Assembly (NCBI GenBank): GCA_964057225.1
Contig: OZ059898.1
Location: 8,866,001-8,930,000, forward strand
Origin: Auanema rhodensis
Taxonomy: Eukaryota > Nematoda > Chromadorea > Rhabditida > Rhabditidae
Length of the DNA stretch: 64,000 bases
Direction of reading: 5' to 3'
The notes beneath the pieces were generated by a model. It worked only from the letters and a program-made list of their open reading frames with translations, searched no databases and was not told the origin of the DNA. The position numbers and the translations under genes were made by a program. Below, piece by piece: positions 23,606 to 34,897 of this stretch; within the stretch, counting starts at the first letter, position 1; each line of letters opens with the position of its first letter.

Positions 23606-24082
23606 TCAATATACGTGAACCATACCGTACAAGAATACCCAGAAGAGAATATAAGTAAATAAACCTCCCACTAGAGAATGTGTCAACGATAGTGATCTAT
23701 CAACAAAATAAGATTTCCATTCAAACCCTGCCTTAGCTTCCCAAACAGCACCCTAAAATGGATAAATTATGTTTAAAAAAAAGAATTACAAACCTGAACT
23801 AGCACTGTGATAAAATAAAAAATAAATCCGTGAAGACTAGTTAAACCCAATACTCCTAAATAAATCGTTAAAACTGGATTTCTCAATTACCATACCTGCA
23901 GCAATTCCAGCGGCAGCAGATTGGCATGTTCGAGCATATTCCAGAGAACTAAAGTTATTACGAATAGCAGTTTCACTAAAGAAATGACGTTTTATTAATA
24001 AATAAATATGAATGAACCTATACACAACCGAGTCTTTTAGTTTATCAGCAGCAGGTTTGCTTATAGATTTCTTAGGTGCCAT
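23606..24082 (-). CDS. EMC6: ER membrane protein complex subunit 6
   Basis: Four exons encoding a protein of about 115 residues, near the usual 110. The start is [20 protein letters not shown], followed by [20 protein letters not shown] with the family motif of EMC6 (ETAIRNN...YCRT). Then come [21 protein letters not shown], and the strongly conserved end [20 protein letters not shown]. Three hydrophobic segments are evident. EMC6 is a membrane subunit of the EMC, which inserts tail-anchored and multipass proteins in the ER. It is the first of the five co-oriented minus-strand genes and lies just upstream of GCC1. A TTTATT at 23493-23498 (AATAAA on the coding strand) may be its poly(A) signal. 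Confidence 0.95.
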
Positions 24083-26789
24083 ACTGTTTAGCTACAAGGG
24101 ATATAATAAAAAGCTTAAAAATATGAATTCTGGCAAGTTAAAATATGAATAAATACAAGGCAATTAATGATCACCAATTACGATTTGTTATAAAATAATA
24201 AAACAATCCGAGAACATATCACAATCAGCAAGAGGAAAAACCGATTTATAACTATAAATACAAGTGTCGCGTATATAAAATAGACGACAATGGAGCGCGT
24301 TTCAAACCAAAATACCATATAAAGCTGTATAATTCTATATATGTATATATTATACTTTGTTTGGAATTACAAAAATACCAAATGGAATAAACGCATAAGC
24401 GTTTTACTAAAACACAAAGATTTTTTAAAGAAAAAAAATAGAGTATTATTTATTATTATTATATTTTAAACATTATGGCTTTGTTTGAGTTGGCAGACTT
24501 CAAGCTTTTTCGAAACCCCTATTCTTTAATTGTTCTTTAATATAGAGAATAAATGAAATCTGATCATTTTATTATGACAAATATATTGGTTTGTTATGTC
24601 AGACAATATTTTAAATTGTAAAATATTACATACTAATAAAATTCTATTTTAGCTTTTCACCTACTCTACTTTTTCAGAATATTGGTGGTTCTTGAAATAT
24701 AGACAAAAATTGGATGTCATTGTATACGAAACTGAACGCTTTTGAGCTAATTCACTTATTCAGTGAAAGCTCCCTATGAATTTGCAAAAAAAAACAAAAG
24801 GCAATGCATCTTATTAGCTAACAAAAAGCTCTTTACTGCAAATGTGTCTAACCCTAAACCTATTTTCGCCCTGTGTTTACTGACCATCTTACACACACTG
24901 AGCATCCTTGTGAGAATGTCTGAATCAATTTTCCGGATTGATTCGTTTGTAGTCATTTCTTCTGCTCAAAAAATCTTTTTTGCAGTTCTTATCTTATTGT
25001 TTTTCAGAATTCTGCTTACTAAATGTAGTAGAAAAGAATTTTTTCCTACTGGTAATCTAGTCTATTTCTCAGCCCAGTGGCTCTCACCAAATTTCTTCGT
25101 GTTTTGAACACTTTGTTTTCTATTGAGTACGTATGAACACAAGTTCTAAGCATACCTCAATTTTTTCAAAAAAAAAAAAAAAAAAAAGTACTTCATTATT
25201 GTCTATGAAACTAATGACGTGTTATAAGAATCAATCATCATTTTCAACAATATAATTTATTATTTAATTTATCCAGTATTTAGATACTCCGTATTTCAAA
25301 GTTGAGTAGAATCAAATATAATCTCAAAAATCTGGATGCAATCCAAAAACATGATGTGTGATCCTGGAAAATTTTAAAAGTTCTTTCCGCCTCTTTTTCT
25401 CTGAAACAAAAAGAAAAATGTGTTAAAGATGAAACAAGAGAAAACAAAGATAAAATTGATGCAAAGCAGAAGACAGAAGACGAAGTGAGATACCTATTCA
25501 GATGTTGTAATTTTCGATTTGTCACGAAAAATTAACGGACTGATGAAAGGAAATTATTTTCACCCATTATATTTTCCTCACACATCGATAAGATTTTTTT
25601 GCAAATTGAAATAGTAAAAGTATGATTTATTTCAAAATTAAACCTCATTTTAGTATATATTTGAGTACTTTTTTATATAATAAATAATAATATATCTTAT
25701 TGAAAGGCGAGTGTCGAATAGACGGAACTACAACATATAGCAATAATAGTTAGTTTCTTTGATAAAATAACTTTGTTAACTTTTTCTTATTTTCTATATT
25801 AGATCTTAAAAACATACAATTTTCCCTATCATACATTCATGTATATATTATGTATATAAGAGTCTCAAATATATTTTTAAAATAATGCTTATACATGAAT
25901 ATATAGCTTTATAGTCCAAAACCGTCTTATTAAACTAAAACAAGCAAGAAGAAAATCGAAAATAAATATTCTATTCTTCAGAAAATCTTTAAAAATTATT
26001 CTCCGTCATATCAACACTTTTCCCTATTGTCTGATTCTTGATAAAGAACAGGTTAGGATGCTTATGAAAAATGATTTTTAAGTTTCGTATACAAGGCTGT
26101 GTCAATTGCCAGATTATAATTACTCTTCTTCTCATCAAACATATCAATACATTTTCTTTTCCATGAATCTGTCATCATATCTTTATTTCTACCCTCCAGC
26201 AGTTGTGTCAAGTAGGCAGACAAAAGAGTTACTTCATTGTATTATTTAGAAAACTATACATAAGTCTCTTATAATTACTGCTCAAATTCCCTTTGTCTTC
26301 CATATTTGAGCTAATTCAATTATAACATACACCCATCCATAGGATAAACTCATGTTTCCCAATTGCACTATCAGTTTCTATGCTATATATATTGTATGTA
26401 TAACTAAAACAATTTAATTGTTATTAAGTAATTATAATAATTATAATTATAAATTTGAAAAAATTATAATTTTTAAGGCATAAATAGATGTTTATGCGTG
26501 TCTCGAATTTATGAATTTGTTCTAAGTAATCAAATATTTATCTGTATGATTTCATGACTTCTTTTATTCTTAAGATATCCTTCAAATAAACTAACTATTT
26601 TTTTCAAATACTTACAGAATATTTCTTAATAGTTATAAGAAAGAAATATTTTATAGCCTTCAAATCAACGCCATTGAAATTGCTGTTTCAGATGACCTAC
26701 TATTCCGATTTTTCAATTTGTCTCTGACTAATCTTAGGCAGCTTTGTCCTCCACATCTGACCTCTTAGACGTTATCCGTTTCGAGTGAA

Positions 26790-26960
26790 ACGAAAGCTGG
26801 CTCTTCGTGAGCTTAGCAACCACCCCAACTGCAACAATCGCCACTACCACCAGTAATATCACCAGCCATCAACCGACGAGTCTGCCCCCACACCCTGCCC
26901 CACCCACTCCCCCCGGGATCAAAATTGTGAAAGAGCCTTCAGAAGACAGCAATTTATCAT
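26790..26960 (+). other. GC-rich island, possible exon (unrecognised)
   Basis: A GC-rich patch in very AT-rich DNA. The frame reads TTPTATIATTTSNITSH, then LPPHPAPPTPPGIKIVKEPS. There is no in-frame ATG near the start. The composition shift suggests an exon or regulatory island, but the low-complexity Thr/Pro content prevents identification. Confidence 0.25.
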
Positions 26961-28381
26961 TTATGCTTGTGCTCAAAGCAATTCCTTTCCTTCGATATTT
27001 TATCCTCTCATCCCATCCATTTAGCCATTTTGTCTTCATAGGGCAAAGACCATAAATAGAAACGCCTAATGCTTCTCCATATGCTAATGATTTTTCGAAT
27101 GGTCATGAATAGCTGATGAAAGTGCCATTCTGAAAATAAATTCTCAAAGTAGAAAAAAGAAGAAGAAGAAAGCTGAATAGATTTTGTATAAATCTAATAT
27201 TCTTTAAATATTCTAGGCTAAATAATATGTATTTTATGTCATAATCTTTTTCTTTGTTTTCATCAACTTCAAGTTTTTAGTTTTTCCTTGTCAGTAATAC
27301 GATGAAGCATATTCATCTTCAATTTCTTTATTCTCTGAACTATAAATAACGTTTATTGCCATTTTCTTTTAAAATTGGTTTCTTGAAATTAAATTTCATT
27401 GTTTTCTGATGTTTGTACATTTTTTTGTTTGTACCATAGCTTCATATGTATGTATATATGTATGTACATACATGTTACGTATAAAGAATATTGTTATCAC
27501 TTAGAAGACATATTTGGAATTTTAAAACTATCTCAAAAATGTTTTTCAACACAAATTATCTTTCAAGTATTAAAGGAAATATCTTTTTTTCTTCACTAAT
27601 TTTGAAGAAGATTGTGTATCATCTTCCATCTGTTTTCTAGAAATCGTTCACAAATCTAACGAAACTCAAGTAGATGTTATGATAACAGAATTCATATTTC
27701 ATTTATTTCGAAATTATGACCGCCTTCAATTAAAAAAAACTTTCTTATTTCACATATCGGCTGAATTTCGTTTTCAAAACTTTCTTCTTCCTATGATTCT
27801 CTGTGAATTTTAGTTTTCTTTCCATCTCTAATTTCTATCTCAATGACCGTTTTGAAAGATAGATGTTTGCTCATGTTATCATCTCATAATGGCTTGTTGA
27901 CACGTTGTCTCAAACTCCTGTCGCATTATATCCTTCCAATAATTCTTTTCCATTTTTCAATGCTTTAGTTTAATTTTAATTTTATTTTTTTGTTTGAATC
28001 CTTTTCTGTTTATCCGTAATTTGTGTATTTCTTCGTCTAAAAGGTTTCTTCAACATTTATATTTTACTTTTTTCAAAAGAAAATTGAGTTGTAGTTCGGA
28101 TGTTTTCCCAAATGTCGTTCTAGGCGTTGTGGATTTCTTTATTCCTAGGGGGGTTAACACGAAAAAATCCGGTGAGTAAATTCAGGAACAAATTACAATT
28201 TTTGAAGACGAATTTCCATATTTTTTCGTACTTATTCAAGAAAATATAACGTGATCAATTCTGTGAAAATGTTGACCTTTTCGTTATATTTTGATCCCAA
28301 TCATATTTTGAATAGCTTGATTTAAGTGAAAAAGCAGTCGCAACGAGATCGTGTGAAGAGCCATAGGCAATGATAGAATTG

Positions 28382-28383
<2 letters not shown>

Positions 28384-28415
<32 letters not shown>
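28384..28415. repeat. (TC)n microsatellite
   Basis: About 16 uninterrupted TC units in a pyrimidine-rich part of the + strand. Confidence 0.95.
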
Positions 28416-28418
<3 letters not shown>

Positions 28419-30699
28419 CTCCCACTCCTGCAAACTCTCTCAACGTTAATTTCGAAATAAGCTTTCAAAATTTTTATTTCTTTCACTTATTTCTTAACTT
28501 TCATATGCTTGATCGTTCTCTTTAAACTTAATGTTTTTGAGTATTAAATCAAATGTTAGAAGTGGTGTACGTAAAAACTAAAATCTGAAATGCCACTTGG
28601 CATTATATGAGAATCTATTCATGCTGTTGAAGGTTTTCTTGGTTTTATCTCTCAGATATAAATCATAAACTGGATAGTTATCCATTTTCTTTTATATTAA
28701 TATAAATATGTCTGTGCATATGTATAGTTTCCTTTATTAAAATGCACTATGACTTCACCTCTCTATCTGTCAAAAGAAAACATCATGTAAGCTTGAAAGA
28801 TACTGGGAAATGCCTATATTTGCCCATAGGGAAGGTAATTCCCTATAGGATAAGTGGCTCTTCAGTTCAGCGATTTCTTCCACCCAATCTCTTCATCCGA
28901 TTCAATTCGATGCTTCAGCTTCATCTCGTCTCTTACAAGTCGTATGTATTGGTTGTATCTTATACATATTGGCTTCTGTACTTTTTTATTGTTTTCAGAA
29001 ACTTTTCACATACAAAAAATTATATTAGCAGTTTTAAAATATTCTTTTTGAAACAAATAAGTGTTCCAAATGTTCTAAGGGCTTGCGTTCGAGATCTGAT
29101 CTTTTATTCAAATGATTCAAGCATTAAGATGGAAATACTCACATAAACACTTTGATGAATACAAAGATGATGTCAAAGGGAACTTCAACTTTCAGACTTA
29201 TTTGCCTCTAAGATGATGTCTTACCGCATTGCTGCACTAAAAACTGAAAAATGCTCTTCAAGGAACCAAAAACTGAGAAATAGGTCAAAATTTTGTTTTT
29301 TGAAATAATTGTTTGGTGAAATATTCCGACTTCTTTTTTTTATGCTTTGAAATAATCTGAATATTTTACTCATCTTCTCTTTAATTGCTCTTCTTTAAAT
29401 TGGTAAACAATCTTTTCATTTCCTTTTTAACTGATTATATCTTGCTTTTGCATGTCTTTTATCTTTTTGTTTTTTGTTGTTTATTTGAGTGAAAATCATT
29501 CAATAATTATTTTTTCCTTATATTGCTTCGTATCTAATGATTCATTGGCTTACTAGTCTTCATCATTTAACTGATCAATGGAGAAAAATTAACCAAATAA
29601 TTCTGTGTTCGGCGCCTCCTCTTACTTTTCGTGAGAATATTCTAGTTTTAAGCAAATTAGCCTGCTTGCTCCAACATTTTCCTATGATTTTTTCCAATTT
29701 TGGATATTTTTACACAATAAAAGTTGAGTTTTATCAAGTTGTTCAAAAAATAATGTGGCAAAAATAAGTCTTCACTGAATTCAAGTGGCAGGAAATGTGA
29801 TGGCACCTTCATATTGAATGCAAAAAGGACTTTCTCTTACTAAAATAGTGTGTTTCTAAATGAAGACAATACGAGCATTTTGTGTTTTTTCTTCTCTTTA
29901 AGCCTTTTTTCGAAACCAAATACCCTCGCGAGCCAATAGATAGATCACCTCTAGTTGTTCTCTCAACTCGTGCCTATCAGATATGGAAGTAAATCTTTTA
30001 CTCTTCATATTGAGCTTTTCGAAGACTTTTCGTTATTTTAAATATCGTCTTGTAAGGTTGAGAAAACGCAAATTCAATGCTTCGTCTTAAATAATCGCTA
30101 ATCTTATTTATTATAATTATTATTAAAATAGATAAGTTGTATGTATATTGCATATTTTTGAATTGTGTAATGATTATCTATTCCTTCTCTATATATTCCT
30201 AACTCTATCCTTCAAAAATTCGGTTAAATTTAAAAATATGGCTTACATTGATACATTTCAAAAATTTGTGGTCAATAGCTCATCAACATCTGTTGTGTGT
30301 GTTTTCAAAACTTGAACTTCTCTGAAGTCAAGCACTTTATATAGTAGAAAGAGAGCAAGAGATAGAAACAGAGATAGAGAGAGAAAGAGGGAGAAAATGA
30401 GAGAAGAAAAGCTTTTTAGAGCAGAACTTTTACAACTGCTGTAGCTTGTCTATTAGTGCTTAGCAAGTCAATACTTCATTGAGCAATCGCTGGCCGAACA
30501 TTTGCCTAATTAGGAGTCATTTTGTCATCGCCTGAGCCTAGTTATCTTTCAAGTTTCCTTGCAAGTTCTCTCATTCGTTCCGTTCCGCTTCTCTGTAATC
30601 TTCTCTCTTTCTCTTTTCTTACTCACCCATCTGTCGTTGGATTTCTATTGTCACCCAATTCTCTGCCTTGAATCTGCGTCTTTTTCACTGGCACAACTT

Positions 30700-30866
30700 C
30701 TTCATCTTTCTTTGCTTCATGCTCCTCCGTGTTCCTGGATTGTCGTGGCTGATGTCGCGTTAGCTAATGCCGTCATCATCGCCGTTGACATCGTTGGTGT
30801 CGCCGTTCAAGCTAACAGCGCTGAGCGCCAGCCATGGCTTCCTGAAACCCTAATGAGCAGTTTGTA
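30700..30866 (+). other. GC-rich island ending in a consensus splice donor
   Basis: Composition rises to near 50% GC (AACAGCGCTGAGCGCCAGCC and similar) and the patch stops at ATGAGCAGTTT/GTAAGT. A frame (VVADVALANAVIIAVDIVGV) is open through it, but an upstream ATG reads into T-rich sequence that looks noncoding. A first (5' UTR) exon of a + strand gene, possibly the C1orf21-like gene 3.3 kb downstream, would explain it. Inference only. Confidence 0.3.
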
Positions 30867-33800
30867 AGTCTTCAGCTCTCTATTCATCCATTTCAACTGG
30901 TTCCAATATTTATACTATACAACTTATATCATTTTTTACTTTCAATAATTGTCCGTTCAAGATGTAAGAGTGTAATTTGAGTATCACAAAATTCCTCAAT
31001 ATTGAAATGAAAATTTAAGAAACTTTTTCTCTAATCATACTATGTGTATATTTCTCATTTGTCACAAGGTTTTTAGCGTGTTTTTCTAGCAAGGGATTGA
31101 GACTTCCGTTCTTTAAGTCTTCAATTTCTTTTCTTTTAATCTTTCTTCGTTCGGCAAAATTATTTGTGTGCCAAAAGAACCACTTCTGTGTTTTTGTTCA
31201 TGAGATCAGGCATTCATTCAGCGTATCTGATCAGATAACTATGTATGTATATGCATATTTGGTTTTAAAATAACTTATACGTTTGTTTTATACATTTAAT
31301 CCAATATATATATATATATAATACATTGAGTTATATAAAGATTATTTTATTTATAATATAATGCTATGAAAATTCTGTTAACTCAATATAAAGCAATTGA
31401 ATTCAGCATTTGCCTGAGAAGCTTGCAAGGATTGCCATAATTATTTTCATTTAGTTCTCACGTGACATGCGTGAACGAGCAAATTATCATCAATAAACGT
31501 ACAAACGGTTTGCTGTTCTTTTAAATTCAAATCCCTTGCCATCATTTTTTAAAATTTTCTAATAGCATAACTAAATCTAAATACTGAAAGTATATGCTAC
31601 AAGTTATTTTCAAATAAAATTTCGTCATGTCTCTACTCTTTGAACTTTCAAAATCTCTTTTTATAAATTTATTATACTCGTCGACATAAACTTCAAGTCG
31701 CCTACTCAACATCGATTCCGAGCTGTGCTCATATCATGCAAGTATCTTCAATCTATAGTATATGTAAAGGAATATGTACATACATGTGTAGATATGTATG
31801 TAGGTGTGGGCAATGTTCCGATTCAATGTTATATTAATTTTTCGTACAAAATGTATGTTAATCTACAAATAATACCAAAAGATACATATTAACACCTTGT
31901 CAATAATTCCATTCATAGCATATCCTTCTGTTTAAGTCGCATTCCTTCCTTATAAGGAGTCGAGCAAGTTCTGATCTTTTTACTCGCTTCCTGCTTTTCA
32001 CTCTCTCGACTCTCTTTATTTCCCTTATATTTCACTAGCCGTTTATTTCTTGCTCTCTTTATTCCTCACTCTCTATCTGCTCTCATCCTCTCTAAGTTCT
32101 CTTCTCATCATTCGTTCTTTTCCTTCTTAAAAAGAATCATCTATTCGCATTATACATGAGCTAATGATTCTGCTAGTTCTCTACTTGAGCTTATCCTATT
32201 TCTATTCTTCGGACTATCTTAGTCTCAGTGTAATGGTTTGCTTTTTGTTCCAACTTGTTTCTGTTAATTTTCTATTTTCTTTTCGACTTTTCTAATTTTC
32301 GGTGATATGAACGCTGTAGCTTCCTCTCTCAGTATTGTCAATATTCTCTTCAAATTTACAAGCAAAAACGAGAATAAGCATACTATTCATACATAAAAAA
32401 GACAGAGAAAGAGAGAGAAAGAGGAACAGAGATTATAGAGAATAACAGAGAGATTGTGAAATAAAGAGATATAATGGATTTTCTAAATGAAATATAGAAT
32501 TAGGGTTTAGACGAGGAAAAGTTAAACGGAGTAAGATGAAAGAAGTAAAATACATAAATTTGTTTATACCGAATCTAAAAAAACGAATATAATTTAAAAA
32601 ATTAATCTCTTCTTTTCAAATAAAAGTTTATACACAGTGAAATCTTAGAATTTATTCATAGTTTCTGAGATTTTTCACAGAATACTTTTACGTATTTGCA
32701 TCTATGCCTCTGGTTCTCTGACCTTCCACTAAACTTTCTGCTTGTTACTCAGCTTCAGAAATCATGGCAATTTGAAGTCACGATTTCCACTGGTCATAAG
32801 ATTTGCGGATATTTTGCTTTGTTTTTGGTCCGCTGACTTTCTTAGTTCGTTCGTTCGTTCCTATTCTTTTCTTGTTAAATGAAGCGTAGGCATTCTATAG
32901 ATTCACCAACTCTCTGGAAGCTTTCATGATTGTTCTTTGTGAACGGTTATCCACTTTTTTTTTCATTTCAGGTCGTTTTACTAGTATATCTTTTTTGACC
33001 ATGTCACTTCATACATATATTCCACCCTAATAGCCTTCACTATTAAAAGTCAATGCGAAATTTATTGCAAATCTCAAACACTTTTTGATTGCAATTTTGA
33101 TTGAGTCAATTATATACATCATTTCTCTTAAACTTTTAGTCAGTTTGTACATGCACTGTCAATAAAACTACCGCCAGCTAAAACAACTTAATCATCCTGC
33201 ATTCTTTCAGTTTAACAAAAAAACTTTTATTTCAACTACGTTTTTTTGCAGATATATGTATGCCCATTTCACGTTTTCTAATTTTCTAAAGAAAGGCATG
33301 TGTTACATAAAGCTAAAACAGAAAATCGAATAGAAATCTGATTTTTTTATTTAATTTTTGCTAAATATTGATTTTGTGGTTTTATTTCACATAATGAATC
33401 TACAAATTACTTCTCTAATGTTCTTATAAGATTTTTCATTTGTTGCTAAAAGAAACCTTAATATTTGAGAATTGTAGCATATATGTATGTATGTATATTC
33501 ATACTTTTTGCTCTAAATTTTAATATTTTTAATATAGAATCGTACTTGTTTTATGTTACTTCTTATACTTGACGTTCTTTCGTCTCTTACATACACCTAT
33601 GACTTACTCTACTTCCACTATTCATATATCATTCATTCATGCACATATTCTTCCAAAATTTGATTCTTTTTTTTCAATTTTAATGTACAATTAACAAATA
33701 ATATATTTCTTTATAATTAATTGTTATATTTTATACATTTTAAATATTTTTAATTTCAACAAACTTTTCTTCTTCTTTTACTTAATATTCACATAAAATC

Positions 33801-34146
33801 AATTGGACTGCCTACTCTCAGTACATTTATCTCGTAAGCCGTAATCGGCATAAGTGGCCTATGTTCCTGCAGCTGTTCCTAGAACCACTATTTCTGTTCA
33901 TGTGAACTTTGAAAAATTTTCATCAAAACTAATATCATCAAATCAATGATTGTATCACAATTATCATTCTTGGTTTCTTCAGATACTACCAGCTGCAACT
34001 TCATCGTAATTTCACCTGCAATTTTTCCTTTTCAAAATATTTTATTTCGTTATTTCGGTTTTTTTGAATGTTTTTCATTATGTACATATACATTTGTTTT
34101 GTTTTTAAAAAAAACTTTCTGTTCCAGTTGATGATAATATTATGAT

Positions 34147-34897
34147 ATGGGATGCCGCTTGACGCGTACGGATTCCACGGAGCTCTGCGAAAAGGTAGGT
34201 GCTTTCTAGATACTTAATCAAACTTGATATAAAATCAATTCTTGATTATAAAGACTTTTTACGAACAAGAACTTATAGTCCGAATCACCATCCGGCAAAA
34301 ACAGAGGGCTTCCCGACAAGAGAGGTCTAGTATCAAACGGAAATTCAGGACTTCATCGCAGGGATACTCCACACAGAAATACAGATTCACAAAGGTTTTT
34401 CAATTAGGCTTTTTTTTTTTATATTTAAAAAATTTTTCTGCCTATCTTTGGTTTTTATTTATTTTGATTTATCTAAATTGTATAATGAAATTCTTTTTTT
34501 TTTATTTTTTAAACTTAAGAAATAATGTTTTTGAATTTTCTATGAATTTTTAAGAATTCAGAATTTTCTCTTTGTTATCTTCTATTAATGTTCATACATA
34601 ATTCAAATTATTTTTTCTCAGAAATGGGTCAGGAGGAGCACTATCTGTTCCAAACAAACCAATAGGGTAAGGATTTCATGAAGAATTTGTTAAAGATTAG
34701 ATTTTGTATTTTGCAGAGAAATAGAAAGCGCCAGCCAAGCTGATTTTTTCCGAATGTTGGACGATAAAATCCAAAATGTGAGTTCGTTTTTCTAATTCAA
34801 TTTTTCTCTGTTTTAATCTTTTTTTTAACAGTTTCGGAATGTCTAATAAAATTAAATTTTTCAGGGTCCTGATCTAGATTCAGAATTTGATGATTGA
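34147..34897 (+). CDS. Small C1orf21-like (DUF4612-type) protein
   Basis: Five exons joined in frame: 34147-34194, 34279-34394, 34622-34666, 34717-34777, 34865-34897, giving 100 residues and a TGA. It starts MGCRLTRTDSTELCEK, where Gly2-Cys3 suits N-myristoylation plus palmitoylation. A polar, low-complexity Ser/Gly/Arg middle (LVSNGNSGLHRRDTPHRN) follows. The end is SASQADFFRMLDDKIQNG, then PDLDSEFDD. This matches the end of human C1orf21, which as I recall it has FFRMLDEKI followed by an acidic tail and also begins MGC (121 residues). The function of that family is poorly known; membrane association is inferred from the MGC start. The second-exon acceptor (ACTTATAG) is the least certain junction, since an alternative acceptor (TATAAAG, 34251) opens another frame. 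The T-rich upstream region may hold 5' leader exons. Confidence 0.7.

Larger units (their letters stand above)
24083..34146. other. Gene-poor, T-rich region with simple repeats
   Basis: About 10 kb with no gene I can support. Features seen: A20 run at 25168-25187, (TC)16 at 28384-28415, and pyrimidine tracts. Two GC-richer islands stand out. 26790-26950 encodes a Thr/Pro-rich stretch, TTPTATIATTTSNITSH, in an open frame without ATG. 30700-30866 ends in a perfect donor (TTTGTAAGT). They may be exons or 5' leaders of long + strand transcripts. Open frames such as 24763-25107, 28742-29146 and 30559-30867 lack family resemblance. Confidence 0.5.

Noticed and set aside
24763-25107. 114-codon + strand open frame upstream of EMC6
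   Set aside because: No ATG at its start, no recognisable domain, hydrophobic residues explained by T-rich composition.
28742-29146. 134-codon + strand frame with ATG
   Set aside because: Sits in T-rich DNA, no family resemblance, no splice context and no compositional shift; likely chance.
30559-30867. 102-codon + strand frame over the GC island
   Set aside because: The first half is translated from a pyrimidine tract (Leu/Ser/Phe), so the protein is unlikely. Kept only as a possible noncoding exon.
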